64,000 nucleotides of DNA. It comes from Amycolatopsis lurida. GTDB lineage: Bacteria; Actinomycetota; Actinomycetes; Mycobacteriales; Pseudonocardiaceae. Below, piece after piece: positions 1 through 9,129 of the stretch (positions within the stretch are counted from its first letter, which is position 1; the number at the start of each line of letters is the position of its first letter). The stretch covers positions 186,001 through 250,000 of the forward strand of contig NZ_FNTA01000002.1 in the NCBI RefSeq assembly GCF_900105055.1, written 5' to 3'. Under the pieces are notes generated by a model. The model saw only the letters and a program-made list of their open reading frames with translations, made no database searches and was not told where the DNA came from. Both the position numbers and the translations under genes were made by a program.

Positions 1-189
1 AGGGTCGGCCAGGGTCAGGCTGTCGATCCAGCTCCACAGCAGCCACCCCACCACCCCCGCCGCCGCCAGTACGACCACGGAGACCAGTGGCACCGTCCAG
101 GGCGACAACAACGGACGCGGCACAGGTGGGCGGGAGCGCGGCAACGATGGGGGTGTTCCTGTGGAGTCGTCAGTCACATCCCGAATCAT
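1..189 (-). CDS. N-terminus of an unidentified membrane protein, cut by the left window edge
   Basis: The first 63 codons of a minus-strand gene leave the window at base 1. The ATG at 187-189 opens a frame reading MIRDVTDDSTGTPPSL, then a Pro/Arg-rich stretch, then a hydrophobic segment around residues 34-56 (PLVSVVVLAAAGVVGWLLW) that looks like one transmembrane helix. The cytosolic proline-rich start followed by one helix suggests a single-pass or N-terminally anchored membrane protein. A GTG at 175-177 is an alternative start; neither start has a strong Shine-Dalgarno sequence. The family cannot be named from this fragment. Confidence 0.6.
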   Translation of the reverse strand, partial: MIRDVTDDSTGTPPSLPRSRPPVPRPLLSPWTVPLVSVVVLAAAGVVGWLLWSWIDSLTLADP

Positions 190-842
190 CGCGCAGAACG
201 GTCGTCAATTCGACTGGCTCCACCGTGCGTCCCACCATCGGCGTGCCCTTGTTCCAGGAACAGATGATGCGGCCGAGGCCGGCCAGTCGCGCCACGCGAT
301 GGGCGCGAAGCGATCCGCGATGAAGACAGAACGTACGCGGGACCGCTTTCTACGCCGGCGCCGCGTCCACCGGACAGAACAGGCCCTTCCTCACGAGGAT
401 CACCGGATCGAGTGAGCAGCAAATGCGCCTAACGCGGGCCCTGTCTTTGGTCGGATGTCCGATGTTAGGGAGACCCGATGACCACGACCGCCGAGGACGG
501 ACGCCGCCCTGCCGGTCCTGAGCCGCAAGCGGCGACGAAACCGAGCCGGCGAGCCGAATCGGGCCGCGCAGGGTTTGCCGGTTCCAGTGGGACGGCACCT
601 GGCATCAGATCTTCGTCGCGCTCCCAAATCGGGCGTGCGACGGCCCAGCGGCTGTTTCCCGCGGAGCGCACCTACCCGATGCCCCAGAGACTGGATGACT
701 TCGTCACCAGGTAGGTGACGGCGACTGGTGAGGATCGCTCACCGTACTCCGAGCATTTCGATACACGCTTAGTACTGCGGTGGCCGATCGGGCCACCGCC
801 ATGGCGCGGTCGCCGGGTACGGCGTGGCCCTTGGCCGGCGTG
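190..842. other. Intergenic stretch without a convincing gene
   Basis: About 650 bases between the left-edge membrane protein and the terminator of the GH43-like gene. A 78-codon frame at 478-714 has a GGGAG ribosome-binding site and an ATG, but its product is low-complexity (Arg/Ser/Ala-rich) and resembles no family I know. I treat it as a possible remnant only. The palindrome at 451-462 is listed separately. Confidence 0.4.
451..462. promoter_or_regulatory. Palindrome TCGGA-TG-TCCGA, candidate operator
   Basis: A perfect 5-bp inverted repeat with a 2-bp spacer lies 15 bases before the small frame at 478. Short GC-rich palindromes of this kind are typical of GntR- or LacI-family binding sites. 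No regulator gene lies beside it, so the assignment is weak. Confidence 0.3.
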
Positions 843-889
843 GTGAACGGCGCGTTCAGAGTGATGGGCATGCTGAACGCGCCGTTCAC
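843..889 (-). terminator. Hairpin terminator of the GH43-like gene
   Basis: Perfect 17-bp arms (GTGAACGGCGCGTTCAG at 843-859 and its complement at 873-889) around a 13-base loop. It sits 60 bases after the stop of the minus-strand gene ending at 949. There is no T-tract, as is usual for actinobacterial terminators. Confidence 0.75.
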
Positions 890-948
890 GACAAACCGGG
901 GTGTGGTGTGAAAGTCCTTTTCAGTCCACGTCCGGATCGGAGAGCCTT

Positions 949-2022
949 TTAATTGAGGTAGAAGCCGCCGTCGTTGCGGAGGACCACCGCCACGATCGGG
1001 AACCGCCTGGTGCCGTTCCACCAGTGGTAGACCGCGTGGTACTGGCCGTTGGCCGCCTGGAAGAAGTCCATCCCGCCCGGGCCGGGGTGGTTGCCGGGCA
1101 TGCCGCGGTAGGGGTTGAGGCCGCCGGTGCCGGTGTAACCGAAGTACGGCCGCTCGGCCCCGTTCTGCCGGGGCGTGCAGCGCGTCGACGGGAGCGGGCC
1201 GGTGCCGCACCTGGCGATGCCGGTCGCATACCGCACGCTGTCCCAGTTGTTGCCGGAGTAGGCCAGGTACCAATAACCATCGGCGGACTTGAACATCGAC
1301 GGGTTCTCGACCACGTGCGTGCCGCCGCTCATCCGGGTGGTCTCCCAGCCGATGTCGGTGCTCTTCAACGCGTCCCGGCGGGTGGCCCAGTCCGCCATGC
1401 CGTTGGAGTGGGTGCGCACGACCGAGATGCCGGTCTCCGGGTACGAGGTGATCGCGTCGTCCCGGTAGGCGACGTACATGTCACTACCCGAGACGAACGG
1501 GTTCGCGTCGATGGCCCAGCGGCCGTTGCCCGGGCACGCCCACTCGACGGGGTTGGTGAACGGCCCCCGCGCACTGCCCGAGACGGCGCGGCCGAGGCAT
1601 TTCTGGCCGCTGCCCCGCTTGGACGCGGTGTAGTACATGAAGTACGTGTCACCGAAGCGGACAACGCCGGGCGCCCAGATGTTGCCCTCGGCCCAGCTGC
1701 CCGGCCCGTTGGGCAGTGCGTCGGCCGACGCGCAGGTTCCCACACCGACGGTGTTGCCGGAGCCGTGGACGAGCACCGGCACGAACAGTTTGCCGGTCAC
1801 GCCGCACCGGGCGCCGACGTCGGCGCCGACCGTGGTGCCGTAAGTGACGTACGAACCGTCCTTCGCCTGGACGGTGTCCGGGTCGGCGAGCGGGAACGTC
1901 GACTCGGCGGCCGCGGTCGAGACACCGTCGGCCGCGGCGGCCGTGTCGACCGCCGTGACGGCGGCCGCGGTGCTCGTGGCGAGCACGCCGGCCACAAGTA
2001 ATCTGGTCATCCACTTGCGCAT
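949..2022 (-). CDS. Secreted glycoside hydrolase family 43-like protein (beta-propeller)
   Basis: A 357-aa exported protein. The start at 2022 (MRKWMTRLLVAG) is chosen because AAGGG precedes it by 8 bases; an upstream TTG lacks this. The N-terminus is a Sec signal: two basic residues, a hydrophobic core and a cut near AAAADG. The mature part has GH43-type blade motifs: ADPDTVQAKDGSYVTYGT, IWAPGVVRFGDTYFMYYTAS, IDANPF and ENPSMFKSADGYWYLAYSG. The acidic residues in ADPD, IDAN and ENPS match the places where GH43 enzymes keep their catalytic Asp/Asp/Glu. Family members cleave arabinan, arabinoxylan or related plant polysaccharides outside the cell. The exact substrate cannot be told from sequence alone. 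It is monocistronic with its own terminator. Confidence 0.85.
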   Translation of the reverse strand: MRKWMTRLLVAGVLATSTAAAVTAVDTAAAADGVSTAAAESTFPLADPDTVQAKDGSYVTYGTTVGADVGARCGVTGKLFVPVLVHGSGNTVGVGTCASADALPNGPGSWAEGNIWAPGVVRFGDTYFMYYTASKRGSGQKCLGRAVSGSARGPFTNPVEWACPGNGRWAIDANPFVSGSDMYVAYRDDAITSYPETGISVVRTHSNGMADWATRRDALKSTDIGWETTRMSGGTHVVENPSMFKSADGYWYLAYSGNNWDSVRYATGIARCGTGPLPSTRCTPRQNGAERPYFGYTGTGGLNPYRGMPGNHPGPGGMDFFQAANGQYHAVYHWWNGTRRFPIVAVVLRNDGGFYLN

Positions 2023-2177
2023 GCTGAATCCCTTACTGGGCAAGGAGAGTGGCGTCGGTCAGGAGGAGCACCCGGCCACCCGCGGTCGAGGCGGCAAGCC
2101 CGGCCGCTGCGATGCGCCTGGGGTGACCAGTTGCTCTCGCCGGTTACTTGTGGACGGACAAGTGCGCCGGTTGCAAA

Positions 2178-2570
2178 CTATGTGACCCCCAGTCGCCGAC
2201 GCGACCGAAAGCCAGGAAACTGCCGGTCGATGCGCCCGTACGGCCTAGCCGGCGGTGCCGTACGAGCCGCCGCGGCGCCGCGCGGTGATCCGATCCGGCC
2301 GCCGGGCCGCATGACCGCGAGGGTAGGCATCCCGCAGATCGGGATCACGACGAAGAACAGGATCTCTTCCAGTGGAAGGGAAAACGGCGCGTAACTCCAG
2401 ACCTCGCCGGCGATCGCCATCACGCCCCGGACGAGAAAGACCATGGCCACCGGGAGCAGCGCGCGGGCAAGGCGTTTCGGCTGCCGGTGGACGCGGGCGC
2501 CGACGATCTTCAACGGGAGCGTCACCGGGCCGCATGCCGCCAGTACGACCAGATATTCGACCTTGCCCAC
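2178..2570 (-). pseudogene. Lycopene cyclase-domain (CrtYc/CrtYd-like) membrane protein, probably degenerate
   Basis: A 130-codon frame with GTG start. Residues 1-90 align by eye with the small heterodimeric carotenoid cyclase subunits: an N-terminal helix YLVVLAACGPVTLPLK, the RLARALLPVAMVFLV helix and the hallmark PLEEILFFVVIPICG. Functional homologues keep a WD pair before AIA and a short NP..TG loop before PLEE; here the first is VRG and the loop is missing. After about residue 90 the sequence becomes Arg/Pro-rich and no longer looks membrane-embedded. No partner subunit, phytoene synthase or desaturase lies nearby. I read it as a damaged, orphan cyclase gene; a shortened but expressed protein is possible. 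There is no clear ribosome-binding site. Confidence 0.55.
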
Positions 2571-2909
2571 TCAGCCCACCGCCGATGGGGGAGCGGGGGC
2601 GGGATGCCGCGTCCGAGACCGCCGCGAACGGGCGAGCGCCACAGGCGACCCCGAGCCGACGGCGCCGGGACACCGTTGCCCGGCCGGCGAAGACGTCGTG
2701 GCCGGTGTCTTCGATCCGGTCGAGTATCTCCCAGTACAGGGGTGGGGCGGGCGTACCGGATATCGGTCACGGTGTCCGGACCCGCTCGCGCGGAACCTGC
2801 GGTGATGCGAGCGGCGCATATCGGTTGGGTAACGCCCGTGGGGTCGGGGCAACTCCGTGCGGTTCGTGGCGTGCTCTGGATGAAGATCGAACTTCTGACT
2901 GGAGGACCC

Positions 2910-3878
2910 ATGGGGTTGAGGTTTCGAGCGCGGCTGGCGAGAGCGGCGGTCGTCGGTGTGATCATCGCTGGCGGAGGGATCGTCGCGGCGTCGCCGGTCT
3001 TCGCCCAGGCGCCAACGCAGGACCAGTGCGCCTGGACGTCCTCGTATCTCCCGTTGCCCGCAGGAGTGACCGGCGGGTCGGTGGACGCCGCGGGCTCGAA
3101 CGGCTACTTGGCGGGTCAGGCGTCCGACGGAAGGTTGCTGCTGTGGCGCAACGGCCAGCCTGTCGCCGTGAACGCCCCGGTCAGCACGTCCATCAGTGTC
3201 GCCGGGGTCAACGGCAGCGGTGAGATCGTCGGGTACGACGGGCGTTCGAGGTCGGCTTTCGTGTACCGCGACGGCTCGTTCCAGACGTTGCCCGCCCCCG
3301 CGGGGACCGTGGTTTCCGCCGCGGGCGTCAACGACTCGGGTGATGTCGTCGGTTCGGCCTACGCCTTCCCCGATCCCTACCGCACTGTCGTGTGGAAGCG
3401 GAACCAGCCGGGCACCTATCAGATCGTCGCGGACGGCGTGGCGATCGGCATCGACAACGCGGGCACCGTGGTGACCGAGAAGGGTTCGGTGTGGTCGCCG
3501 GACGGCACCACCCGCCGGCTCGCCGGTTCGCCCGATCTTCAAGTCCGGGTCTTCCAAGGCGGTTACGCGCTCGGTCAGGCTTTCGGTGACTACACCGGCC
3601 TGCACAAGTGGGACACCACGGGGGCTTTGGTGCACCGGTACGAGGCGAAGGATCGTCCCTCTCCGAGGAGCGTCAACTCGAACGGGTTGATGGTCGCTTC
3701 GTACACTCCGATCGGCGGCACCGAGCGGGAACTGGGTGTGTGGCGCGGGGCGACGTTCCTCGGAAACATCACCACCGAATTCGGGGTCCGCGTGGTGACG
3801 GAAACCGACGAACTCGCCGGGAAGCGCCCTTCGACGGACGGCCAGACGTGGCTGCCTGCCACCTGGAAATGCTCCTGA
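2910..3878 (+). CDS. Secreted repeat (HAF-like/propeller) protein of unknown function
   Basis: A 322-aa protein. ATG 2910 is selected because GGAGG lies directly before it; the frame stays open upstream but has no such site. A signal peptide (MGLRFRARLARAAVVGVIIAG, cleavage near VFAQA) directs export. The mature chain has about six repeats of a W-containing unit of the form G.N..G.VVG......RTVVWK......L, as in extracellular HAF-repeat or beta-propeller proteins. Only two cysteines occur in the mature part, near the ends, and may pair. No catalytic motif is visible. A very strong hairpin follows the stop. Confidence 0.8.
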   Translation: MGLRFRARLARAAVVGVIIAGGGIVAASPVFAQAPTQDQCAWTSSYLPLPAGVTGGSVDAAGSNGYLAGQASDGRLLLWRNGQPVAVNAPVSTSISVAGVNGSGEIVGYDGRSRSAFVYRDGSFQTLPAPAGTVVSAAGVNDSGDVVGSAYAFPDPYRTVVWKRNQPGTYQIVADGVAIGIDNAGTVVTEKGSVWSPDGTTRRLAGSPDLQVRVFQGGYALGQAFGDYTGLHKWDTTGALVHRYEAKDRPSPRSVNSNGLMVASYTPIGGTERELGVWRGATFLGNITTEFGVRVVTETDELAGKRPSTDGQTWLPATWKCS

Positions 3879-3909
3879 CGAACCAGGGCCGTGACGGCCT
3901 TTCGTGATT

Positions 3910-3948
3910 GCCGGGTCCGGAGGCGGCACTGCCGCCTCCGGACCCGGC
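3910..3948 (+). terminator. Perfect 19-bp hairpin terminator
   Basis: GCCGGGTCCGGAGGCGGCA at 3910-3928 and its exact complement at 3930-3948, 32 bases after the stop of the repeat protein. The stem is fully complementary and GC-rich. It may act in both directions between the convergent gene remnants. Confidence 0.85.
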
Positions 3949-4061
3949 GTCGTCAGTGCTGTGTACTCGGTTTCAGAAAGATATCTCGGCTTGGGTCGGC
4001 TTTCCGCATGTTCCACGCTGGTTGCAAGGCTGCTCGCTGTGCGCTGCCACCGATACGGCTG

Positions 4062-4523
4062 TCAGCAAAGCTCCGGCTCGGTCTCTCGCTTGAGCCTCGT
4101 GAAACGCGTGGCCGCGAACAGTGCCGCCACCGCGATCATGCCGAACGTGGCCAAGAGGCGGTTCATGTCGACGGCAGGTTCCCAGCGCGGCTTGCCGTCC
4201 TTGATGACGTACGCGCCCACCGGCTTGGCCGACAGGCCGAACCCGCCACCTTCGCCTGGACGCCCCTTCTCGTCGCGGCCGTCGCCACCACCGCCACCGG
4301 TGCCGACCGTGCGCGTCCATCGAGAGGTCGTGCGAGGTCGCCCGGCGGACGAACTGCTCAAGCGCGCGGATCGGGCGCGACTGCTGGTCAAGGCCCGCGA
4401 AACAGCGGATCGGTGACCGGTTTCGTCGGGCCCGACACCTTGCCCGCCGCGAAAGAACGGAATCCGCTTCTTCGCGGTCATGCTCTGGCCCGGGGAGGTG
4501 ACAAGCCAGGATCTTGCGGCCAC
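4062..4523 (-). pseudogene. Remnant of a GerW/YtfJ-family sporulation-type protein
   Basis: The last 80 codons carry the family signature: a glycine-rich linker (GTGGGGGDG...GEGGGFG), then LSAKPVGAYVIKDGKPRWEPAVDMNRL, then a single hydrophobic helix and a basic tail. GerW-family proteins normally have about 50 more residues at the N-terminus with a conserved VFGEP....G.T.I core. In this frame that part is replaced by Ser/Arg-rich sequence with no resemblance to the family, so the 5' half appears scrambled. It lies 18 bases downstream of the LuxR regulator on the same strand. Confidence 0.6.
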
Positions 4524-4541
4524 CGCCCCGGATCACCGGGT

Positions 4542-7367
4542 TCAGAGCCGGACGTCGTGCCTAGAGGGCGCGGCGAGTTTGCGGAGTACGTTGGCGACGT
4601 GGTCCTCGACGGTGCGCCGCGAGATGAACAGGGCTTGAGCGATCTCCCGGTTGGTGTGGCCGTTCGCCAGCAACCGTGCGACGTCGTGTTCGCGCGGTGA
4701 CAGCTGCGTGCCGTAGCTGCGGCGGCCACGGACGGAAGGTATGACGGTGCCGGTGCTGCGGACGTGGTGACGGCACCGGGCGGCGTCGACGGTGGCGCCG
4801 AGGGCGTCGAACGTGACGGCCAGCTCACGGAACACCGCGGGCTCGGCGCCGGTGACGCGAGCGGCCTTGTCGGCGCACTGCGCGGCGCGGTACCGCTGCC
4901 CGAGTTCGTCGTAGCGCAGCTGCGCGTCACGGTAGTGCCGCTCCGCGTCGTCCCGTTCTCCCACCGCGGCGGCCACGTGCGCCCGGCACACCGTGAGCGC
5001 GGTCCACGCCGAGGGCGCGTCGATGCCGTTCAGCCCTTCCTCGGCCTCCGCGACGAGTTGCCGCGCGTCACCGGTCTCGTCGTCGGCGAGGTAGCACGCG
5101 ACGGCCTGGGGGACTATCTCGGCGGTCCACGCCCAGGAGCCCTTCGCACGGAGAAGGGCAAGCCCGCGTTCGGCGTGGCCGCGAGCCGCGGTGTCCTCCC
5201 GGCTGAGGAGCATGGCGGCCATCCCGCCCGCCGCGGCCACCGCCACCGGGATCACCGCCGTCGGATGAATGTCCAGGGCGGCGTGGAATCCGTGTTCGGC
5301 GGTCAGCCAGTCGCCGCGCGCGGCGGCCAGCCAGCCGACGACCAGGTGCAGTTCGTTCGTGATGTGCGGAAGATGGGAATAGACCTGGATCAGCGCCTGC
5401 GCGCGCTCGGCGAGCCCGGACCACTCGCCCGCCAGCCAGTCCAGCCGCGCCGCGGTGGCTTCCGCTGTCGCCACCACATAAGGGGCGCCCGCGCGGGAGG
5501 CCAGTGCCAACCCCGTCCGCAGGAACGTTCGTCCCTGCCCGTCCCGGCCTATCCATGAGCACGCGTCGGCCAGGTTGGTGTGGGCCCGCGCGAGATGCCT
5601 GATCTCAGCGGGGTCGTCGATGTCGTCGGGCGCGGGCAGCAGGGGGATCCGGTCCCAGCCGGCCGGGTCACCGACGATGAGCCGCCCACCGAGCACAGTG
5701 GCCAATACCGCCGTGCGCGCGGGGCGCCGCGGCAGCTGAGCGAGCAGGTCCTCCAGCCGGGGAAGCCACTCCCGCTGTTCGGTTGCGGTGACGATGTCGA
5801 GGTAGGGCACGGAGAGCAGCGCCATCCCGGACGCGACGCGCTCGGGCTGGTCGCCGAGAAGTTCTATCGCGTGGGCGATTTCGGCACATCCGCGGTCCAA
5901 CCGGGACTCGCGCACCAGCAGGGTGCCGAAGCAGAGGCGCACTTCGCCGCGTACGTCGGTGACCAATCTGGGGTCCGACTGCAACGCCTCGATCCGGGTG
6001 AGCACGTCGGCGTCAGGCAGCCCGGCCAGTGCGTACCCGCAGAGTTTCGCGGCCAGCCGGTTCAAGTCCTCGGCGGGCACGTCGCGGTCGGAGACCACCC
6101 GGGAGAGCAGGTCCGCCGCGGCGGACATGTCGTTCGCCTCGGCCGCGACGTCCGCGGCGCTTTCGCTGTACCGCAACCACTCTCGCGGCATTCCGGCTTC
6201 GGCGCAGTGCTCGGCGAGCCGCGCGACCGGCCATCCGGCCACGTCCACCAGCACGCGCGCCGCGGCGCCGTGCAACTCCCGCCGACGAGGCCCCGGCAGG
6301 GCCGCGTACACCGCCCGACGCGCCATGTCGTGCCGGAGGCCGTACCGGTTCGGCGGGCCTTCCGTCAGCACACCCGCGCGGACCAAGCTCACCACCGGAT
6401 GCACTCCGGGAGACCTCGCGACCGCGGTGAGGATCTCCGCCGGCGCCGCGTCGCCCAGCACGGCCGCCGCCTCGGCGACCGCGCGCTCCGGTTCGCTCAG
6501 CCGGTTCAGTCGTTCGAGCAGCGACTCCTTCACCAGGACAGGTACGCCGACGGTGGCCAGGAGCCGGCGCGCCACCGCATCCTCGCCCCTGGTGTCCCCG
6601 AGCCCGCCACGCAGCGCGCGGGCCGTTTCGGCCACCACGAAAGGAATGCCACCGGTCCGGTGCAGAACCGCGGTCGCGAACGACTCCGAAACGCCGACGC
6701 TTGTCACGGTTTCGATCAGCGCTCGCACCTCCGGCTCCTCGAACGGTCGCAGACCGAGATGCACGGTGGTGACTTCGAGCGGCGGGTGCACGACCGGACC
6801 CAGCGGGGCATCACCGGGAAGTTCCTCACGCCGATAGGTCATGACCAGTGACAGTCCGGGCGGTGGATCCGCGAGCAGAAATCTCAGCACCTGCCGGGTG
6901 TCCTCATCCGCCCAGTGCACGTCTTCGACCACGAGCACGGCCTGCCCGAGCGCCCGCACCAGCGCGCAGACCGCGCGGAACATCCGATGGCGCTCGGCTT
7001 CCGGACGGTCCAGCGGTGGCGGCGCAGGGGGCAGGAGGTCGGCCAGTTCGGGCAGGTGTCCGCGGAGTGCTCCGGTCACCGGATCGGGATGGCCCACCCT
7101 GTCCCCGGCTCGTCCGAGGCAATCGAGCAACGGTCCATAGGGGAAGGGTTCCTCCAGCGGCTGACACGTACCGACGGCCATCCACAGGTTCCTGCCGCGC
7201 ACCGCCTTCGCGAGCGCGCCGATCAAGGTGGTCTTTCCGGCTCCCGCCTCACCTTCCAGGAAAGCCACCGCGGGCGGACGGCCGACGACGTCGGACAAGG
7301 TGGCCAGTTCCGCGGTCCGGCCGATCATCGGGATGGATCGTCCGCGCGTCGACGGAGACACACCCAT
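4542..7367 (-). CDS. Large ATP-binding LuxR-family (LAL/MalT-type) transcriptional regulator
   Basis: A 941-aa regulator. The start at 7367 (MGVSPSTRGRS) is preceded by GGAGG 6 bases upstream, so I prefer it to the first in-frame start at 7556. Domains: AAA/STAND ATPase from about residue 15, with Walker A GEAGAGKTT at 39-47 (Lys45) and a Walker B-like VLVVEDVHWAD; a long TPR-like helical middle; and a C-terminal LuxR helix-turn-helix (LSPREHDVARLLANGHTNREIAQ) reaching the stop. LAL proteins use nucleotide binding and a sensor domain to control promoter binding. The gene is divergent from the subtilisin gene (184 bases between starts), so that protease is a plausible target; this is inference. 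Confidence 0.93.
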   Translation of the reverse strand: MGVSPSTRGRSIPMIGRTAELATLSDVVGRPPAVAFLEGEAGAGKTTLIGALAKAVRGRNLWMAVGTCQPLEEPFPYGPLLDCLGRAGDRVGHPDPVTGALRGHLPELADLLPPAPPPLDRPEAERHRMFRAVCALVRALGQAVLVVEDVHWADEDTRQVLRFLLADPPPGLSLVMTYRREELPGDAPLGPVVHPPLEVTTVHLGLRPFEEPEVRALIETVTSVGVSESFATAVLHRTGGIPFVVAETARALRGGLGDTRGEDAVARRLLATVGVPVLVKESLLERLNRLSEPERAVAEAAAVLGDAAPAEILTAVARSPGVHPVVSLVRAGVLTEGPPNRYGLRHDMARRAVYAALPGPRRRELHGAAARVLVDVAGWPVARLAEHCAEAGMPREWLRYSESAADVAAEANDMSAAADLLSRVVSDRDVPAEDLNRLAAKLCGYALAGLPDADVLTRIEALQSDPRLVTDVRGEVRLCFGTLLVRESRLDRGCAEIAHAIELLGDQPERVASGMALLSVPYLDIVTATEQREWLPRLEDLLAQLPRRPARTAVLATVLGGRLIVGDPAGWDRIPLLPAPDDIDDPAEIRHLARAHTNLADACSWIGRDGQGRTFLRTGLALASRAGAPYVVATAEATAARLDWLAGEWSGLAERAQALIQVYSHLPHITNELHLVVGWLAAARGDWLTAEHGFHAALDIHPTAVIPVAVAAAGGMAAMLLSREDTAARGHAERGLALLRAKGSWAWTAEIVPQAVACYLADDETGDARQLVAEAEEGLNGIDAPSAWTALTVCRAHVAAAVGERDDAERHYRDAQLRYDELGQRYRAAQCADKAARVTGAEPAVFRELAVTFDALGATVDAARCRHHVRSTGTVIPSVRGRRSYGTQLSPREHDVARLLANGHTNREIAQALFISRRTVEDHVANVLRKLAAPSRHDVRL

Positions 7368-7550
7368 TGCCACCTCCGCGCTGGTCACGCCGGTTCCAAG
7401 AGGCCGCAACGATACGTCGGACCGTCGCCACCGCGTAACCCTGATCACGGTAATGCCGTACCCCTCCGGGGTCTCACCACGATTGTTTCCCCTCCGCCCG
7501 CGCCGAATGGTGAAGCGGTGCGCCAGGCGCACACGGGAGATGGAGGAGAG

Positions 7551-9086
7551 ATGCAAAAGGCCCGAATGACGTTAGGTTTGTTCGGCATCGCGGCCGCACT
7601 GGTGGCGGTGAGTCCCGCCGCGTCGGCCGCGACGCCCGAAAGCGACGTCGTGCAAGCCCGGCAGCCCCTTGCCGGTCGCTACATAGTCGTCCTCCGGGAC
7701 GGCGCGCAGGCAGCCTCGCAGGGCGGGGCCGCGTCGTTGACCCGGCGCTACGGCGGTGCGGTGGTCGACACCTACGCGCTGACTCTGAACGGTTTCTCGG
7801 TCCGAGACCTGAGCGAGCGGCAGGCCCGGCGCCTGGCCGCCGACCCGGCTGTGAAGACGGTGCACCAGGACGGCGTCGCCCGTGCCGCCGGAGAGCAGCC
7901 GAACCCGCCGTCGTGGGGGCTGGATCAGATCGACCAGCGCACGAAGGCCTTGGACAAGAAGTACGTCTATCCCAACACCGGCGAGGGTGTCACCGCCTAT
8001 GTCGTCGACTCCGGCGTGGGGATCCGGCACACCGAGTTCGAGGGAAGGGCCGCCCACGGCCGCGATTTCATCGACAACGACAACGACGCGAGCGACTGCT
8101 TCTGGCACGGCTCGCATGTGGCGGGCACCATCGCGGGCAAGACCGTCGGCGTCGCCAAGAAGGCCAAGGTGGTCGCGGTCCGCTCGCTGGGCTGTGGCGG
8201 TTCCGGACCGGACTCGGCGACCGTCAGCGGACTGGAATGGGTGGCCGCCAACGGGAGCAAACCGGCCGTGGTCAACCTGAGCCTGGTTATGGACACCGTC
8301 GGTGTCGGCGACGCTCAAGTGAAAGCGTTGGTGGACAAGGGGTTCGTGGTCGCGGTGGCCGCGGGCAACAACGGCCAGGACGCCTGCACGGCCAGCCCCG
8401 GCCGCACCCCCGAAGCATTGACCGTCGGCTGGATCAACCAGGGTGGCGGCCGTAGCGGGAACTACGGGAAGTGCGTCGACCTGTTCGCCCCGGGCGGCAA
8501 CATCCACTCCACCGACCACACCGGCGGCTACCGTACCGGCAGCGGTACCTCGATGGCGTCGCCACACGGGGCGGGTGCGGCGGCGCTGTACCTCGCCGCG
8601 AATCCCGGCGCGACACCACAGCAGGTACGCGACGCGCTCGTCCGCAACGCCTCACCGGGTCTGGTCACCGATCCCGGCGCGGGCTCGCCGGACGCGCTGC
8701 TCTACACCGGGTTCATCGGCGGAGGCACGCCGCCCAGGTGCGGTGCCGAGTCCAATGACGAGGACGTGGCCATCCCCGACGCCGGAGCCGCCGTGGGCAG
8801 CACCGTGACCCAGCGCAGCTGTGACGGCAAGGCTTCGGCGACACTGGCCGTCCGGGTGGACATCGACCACACCTACTCCGCGGACCTGGCGATCGACCTG
8901 GTCGGACCGAGCGGGGCCACGTGGCCCCTCAAACGAGCCGGTGGAATCGGCGACGCCGGCGGTGTGCACCAGACCTTCACCGTGGACGCCTCCGGCGAGA
9001 ACGCCAACGGCACCTGGAAGCTCCAGCTGCGCGACATCCACCGCTTCGACACCGGCACCTTGACCGGCTGGTCGATCACGTTCTGA
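7551..9086 (+). CDS. Secreted subtilisin-family (S8) serine protease with C-terminal P domain
   Basis: A 511-aa preproprotein. ATG 7551 follows TGGAGGAG; the next Met (7566) is less well placed. Signal peptide 1-27; inhibitor I9 propeptide about 40-112 (GRYIVVLRD...GFSVRDLSE); S8 catalytic domain about 120-388 of the proteinase-K/aqualysin type. The triad is Asp153 (VVDSGVG), His186 (HGSHVAGT) and Ser334 (GTSMASPH), with the oxyanion Asn in AAGNNG. A proprotein-convertase-like P domain follows from about 398 to the end (DLAIDLVGPSG...WKLQLRD...GTLTGWSITF). P domains stabilise or target the protease. It probably degrades extracellular protein. The next gene starts 43 bases later and the two are likely cotranscribed. 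Confidence 0.95.
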   Translation: MQKARMTLGLFGIAAALVAVSPAASAATPESDVVQARQPLAGRYIVVLRDGAQAASQGGAASLTRRYGGAVVDTYALTLNGFSVRDLSERQARRLAADPAVKTVHQDGVARAAGEQPNPPSWGLDQIDQRTKALDKKYVYPNTGEGVTAYVVDSGVGIRHTEFEGRAAHGRDFIDNDNDASDCFWHGSHVAGTIAGKTVGVAKKAKVVAVRSLGCGGSGPDSATVSGLEWVAANGSKPAVVNLSLVMDTVGVGDAQVKALVDKGFVVAVAAGNNGQDACTASPGRTPEALTVGWINQGGGRSGNYGKCVDLFAPGGNIHSTDHTGGYRTGSGTSMASPHGAGAAALYLAANPGATPQQVRDALVRNASPGLVTDPGAGSPDALLYTGFIGGGTPPRCGAESNDEDVAIPDAGAAVGSTVTQRSCDGKASATLAVRVDIDHTYSADLAIDLVGPSGATWPLKRAGGIGDAGGVHQTFTVDASGENANGTWKLQLRDIHRFDTGTLTGWSITF

Positions 9087-9129
9087 TCCGGAACCGCCCA
9101 TCGGACAACCCTGCGAACCGAGGAGCACG

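Noticed and set aside
478..714. 78-codon frame with a good ribosome-binding site
   Set aside because: Low-complexity product with no family resemblance; noted only as a possible remnant.
2571..4016. 481-codon minus-strand frame opposite the secreted repeat protein
   Set aside because: The plus strand has signal peptide, GGAGG and terminator; the antisense frame has none.
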